Assembly (NCBI GenBank): GCA_000231825.2
Contig: JH720335.1
Span: forward strand, 342,862-406,861
Direction of reading: 5' to 3'
From: Tetrahymena elliotti 4EA
Lineage: Eukaryota; Ciliophora; Oligohymenophorea; Hymenostomatida; Tetrahymenidae
DNA length: 64,000 nt
Every line of letters begins with the position of its first letter. The stretch's first letter is position 1. Positions 61,788 through 64,000 of this stretch are shown piece after piece. The notes below the pieces were generated by a model. That model was given only the letters and a program-made list of their open reading frames with translations, did no database searches and had not been told where the DNA came from. The position numbers were made by a program, and so were the translations under genes.

Positions 61788-64000
61788 TCATTTTGAGTTT
61801 TTCGAGTTAAAAACTAATATCTCAAAGTACTTTTAATCAATTTTTTCATCTATTTCCTTTTCTTCAAATATTGATTTTTGAAAATCTTAATATACATCGA
61901 TGTTAGCATCATTTAAAATAGAGTCTTGATAGTTGATTGAGAAACTTTTCTTTTCGTTTTCACAATTTTCAGATTCGAAAAATTTTGATAGTTTTTAGTT
62001 ATCCTTGTTTTGTATTTAAAAATGAATTTATTTTTAAGATTAATCTTAGTTCTCTGATAGCTAACGGTCCTCGCATATTTAAGATTCTCTAATCTCATCA
62101 AATAATTTATTTTGAAAAATCTATTTCTCACTTGGCAATACAATATTAAAGTTCTGATAAATGTAGAAAGAAAAACATATTTTATCTTCTTCACAATCTA
62201 TGTTCATGTAACTGAATGGAGAAGTTTTTTCTAAAATTTTTTAATTTAATTTCAATCCTATTTAAGTTGGTTTTAACACACTTTGAGGATTCCACTGAAA
62301 ATAATCAAATTTAATTTCCCTTTCAATTTTCAAAGAATCCTTAACTGAATAAATATCCTACTTAGAATAATTCAACTATGTATTGTTTATGACTTTAAAT
62401 TCTATTAAGTTAGAGTTATTATCTTTTCCTTCAATTACCTTCACTAAAAGCTTAACATATTTTGGGTTTATGTTTTATTTACTCAAGTATTCCAAAGAAT
62501 TTTCAAGCAAGTTAATAAGTATTTGACATACTCTTTGTTGTTCATTATAAATTTCAATATTTTCTGATACATCATCCAAGTAATTAAAGACTTCACTCTA
62601 TTTATTGAATTGACTATTATTTAATTTACCCAGTCCTATTTCTTGAATTAATTAATTCTTCCCAGTAAAACTAAAATTTTCTTTATTATTATCATTAATA
62701 GATTAGGTTTACACTTCTTTTATTGATAAATTTTGATTTTATTCTTAGCTCTGATTTTAACAAATTTAAATAGAAAAATCAATATTTTGAGAAACAAATA
62801 TAGGCTAAAACATATTTTATATGTATTTCAATAAAGCGGATAGCTAAAATGTAGTGTAATTTATCTTAAATTTAAAATGTTACTTTAGTTAAACAAAATC
62901 TTAAATATTTTTGAGGTGGTTAAAGTAGAGTAAGCTGTAAGATAAAATATTTTGAAATTAGATAATTTTCTAAAATTTTTATGATATTTTAGTGAGATGC
63001 TGTAAGTAAATACTTTCTTACATTTTTTATTATTTATCATTTCTCACTATTTACTATTTTAGACCTTCATCTATGCAAACTGAACAAACTGGATAACTTA
63101 AATAATAAAACACAACTTTAACCAACACATCAATTTTAACATTATTTTTTATAATATAGGCATCAAACTCCTAAATGTTATATTTTTCTTTTTCTTTTTC
63201 TTCTTACTAATACACTTTTTCAATTAACTTTTTCAATTTATTATTTTTGTCTTTTAATTTTTGTGAAGTTTTATTGGTATTATTGTTTTTATTGTTAAAT
63301 TTTGATTTAATATTGAAAATTTCTCTAGAGCTAGTCTCAAGAGAAATTTATTGTGACTAATCTTTGCAACTTTATTGTGAAAAAAGATTTAATTAAATTT
63401 TTTTATTTTTAAAAATGATTGAGTTATTTATCTATTCTTTAACAGAATTTATTTTTTTATCAAATTATTTCTATTCAATATTTATTTAACTTACATCAAT
63501 ATTATTATTATTATTATTCATCATTTAAATTTGATCATCTTTTATTGATTTATTATCTTATTTGGTCATCAATCTGAATTTGTTTTAAATGTAGTTCTCT
63601 AAAGTATCTTATTAAACATTTTAAAATGGTGAAAATTAACCAATTGTTGGGCTCCTACCTTTGCTACTTACCCTAGTCACTGAAGTAGATATTTTTTACT
63701 TTTTTAATACATCTGCTTGTAATATTGTGTTTCTTAAAAATTAAGTCAATAGGCTATCATCCTTAATATTATATTCTTGTTAGGCAGCTCTATTAACAAG
63801 CTCCTTTTATATTTAATCCTTAATCGGGTCGTATTTTAAAATGAATACACTAGTAGGAAGTACATCTCTGACAAATTAATTAACTTCTCTTTCTTTTTCT
63901 TATAACAGAAATAAATCTCTTTGATACTTCTCATTTTTATATTTCATCCATATTAGAAAACACATTGAAAAAAACAATAACCCATGAAATGAGTTAAGTT
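61788..64000 (-). CDS. histidine-kinase-like protein with degenerate ATPase domain (5' end beyond window)
   Basis: The frame enters from the right edge with a hydrophobic segment (HGLLFFSMCFLIWMKYKNEK), likely a transmembrane helix. Then comes FVRDVLPTSVFILKYDPIKD, which looks PAS-like. Gln/Asn-rich linkers follow; one intron starts at ~63513. Toward the C-terminus lies EQQRVCQILINLLENSLEYL, matching the N-box of GHKL ATPases (RhxQILxNLLxNAxKF). Later IGLKLNQKILEK matches the GLGLxIxxxIxE box. The stop is TGA at 61788-61790. The region where the Mg/ATP-binding DxGxG (G1) should occur reads FKVINNTQLNYSKQDIYSVK, with no DxGxG, so kinase activity is doubtful. I did not find a clear HisKA phospho-His box. 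Hybrid histidine kinases are common in ciliates; no receiver domain is visible. Confidence 0.7.

Overview
The window looks like macronuclear DNA of an oligohymenophorean ciliate, Tetrahymena or a close relative. TAA and TAG occur in frame throughout genes with clear family signatures (RER1, Tctex1, protein kinases, DEAD-box helicase), while TGA alone ends them, so TAA/TAG read as Gln. Sequence between genes is extremely AT-rich. Introns are short and AT-rich (GTAA...TAG). Because standard-code ORF calling breaks these genes up, models below were rebuilt by hand using the ciliate code and splice phase. Exon edges marked uncertain should be read as approximate.

Layout, left to right. 0-4.2 kb: minus-strand WGR-WGR-DNA ligase (3' end beyond the left edge) and a TRAF/XAF1-type zinc-finger protein ending in a ubiquitin-interacting motif. 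5.8-8.7 kb: a seven-exon unknown gene, convergent with a possible small secreted or membrane ORF. 9.7-24.5 kb: minus-strand GBP/atlastin-like GTPase, DPH7-like WD40 protein, a lipid-anchored MGSC protein, a large acidic Q-rich protein and a Ser/Thr kinase. 25-29 kb: plus-strand C3HC zinc-finger (NIPA/Rsm1-like) protein and Dbp5-like DEAD-box helicase. 29.9-38.3 kb: RER1 (minus), Tctex1 dynein light chain, SAP30-like protein, a 68-residue NDUFAF8-like CX9C protein, a second twin-CX9C protein (minus) and an unknown multi-exon gene. 39.3-48.5 kb: AGC kinase with an N-terminal PH-like region, and an XRN-family protein whose catalytic residues look lost. 49.8-61.1 kb: a very long coiled-coil protein, a myristoylated EF-hand protein, and a polyQ protein ending in a WNQRYGDPK tail. 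61.8-64 kb: minus-strand histidine-kinase-like protein (5' end beyond the right edge) with a degenerate ATPase domain.

The genes are independent eukaryotic housekeeping, signalling and cytoskeletal genes, not an operon or mobile island. No tRNA, rRNA, transposon or CRISPR array was seen. The most unusual items are the apparently dead XRN protein, the degenerate histidine-kinase ATPase domain, and two adjacent CX9C (mitochondrial disulphide-relay type) genes, one of them only 68 codons long and split by an intron.
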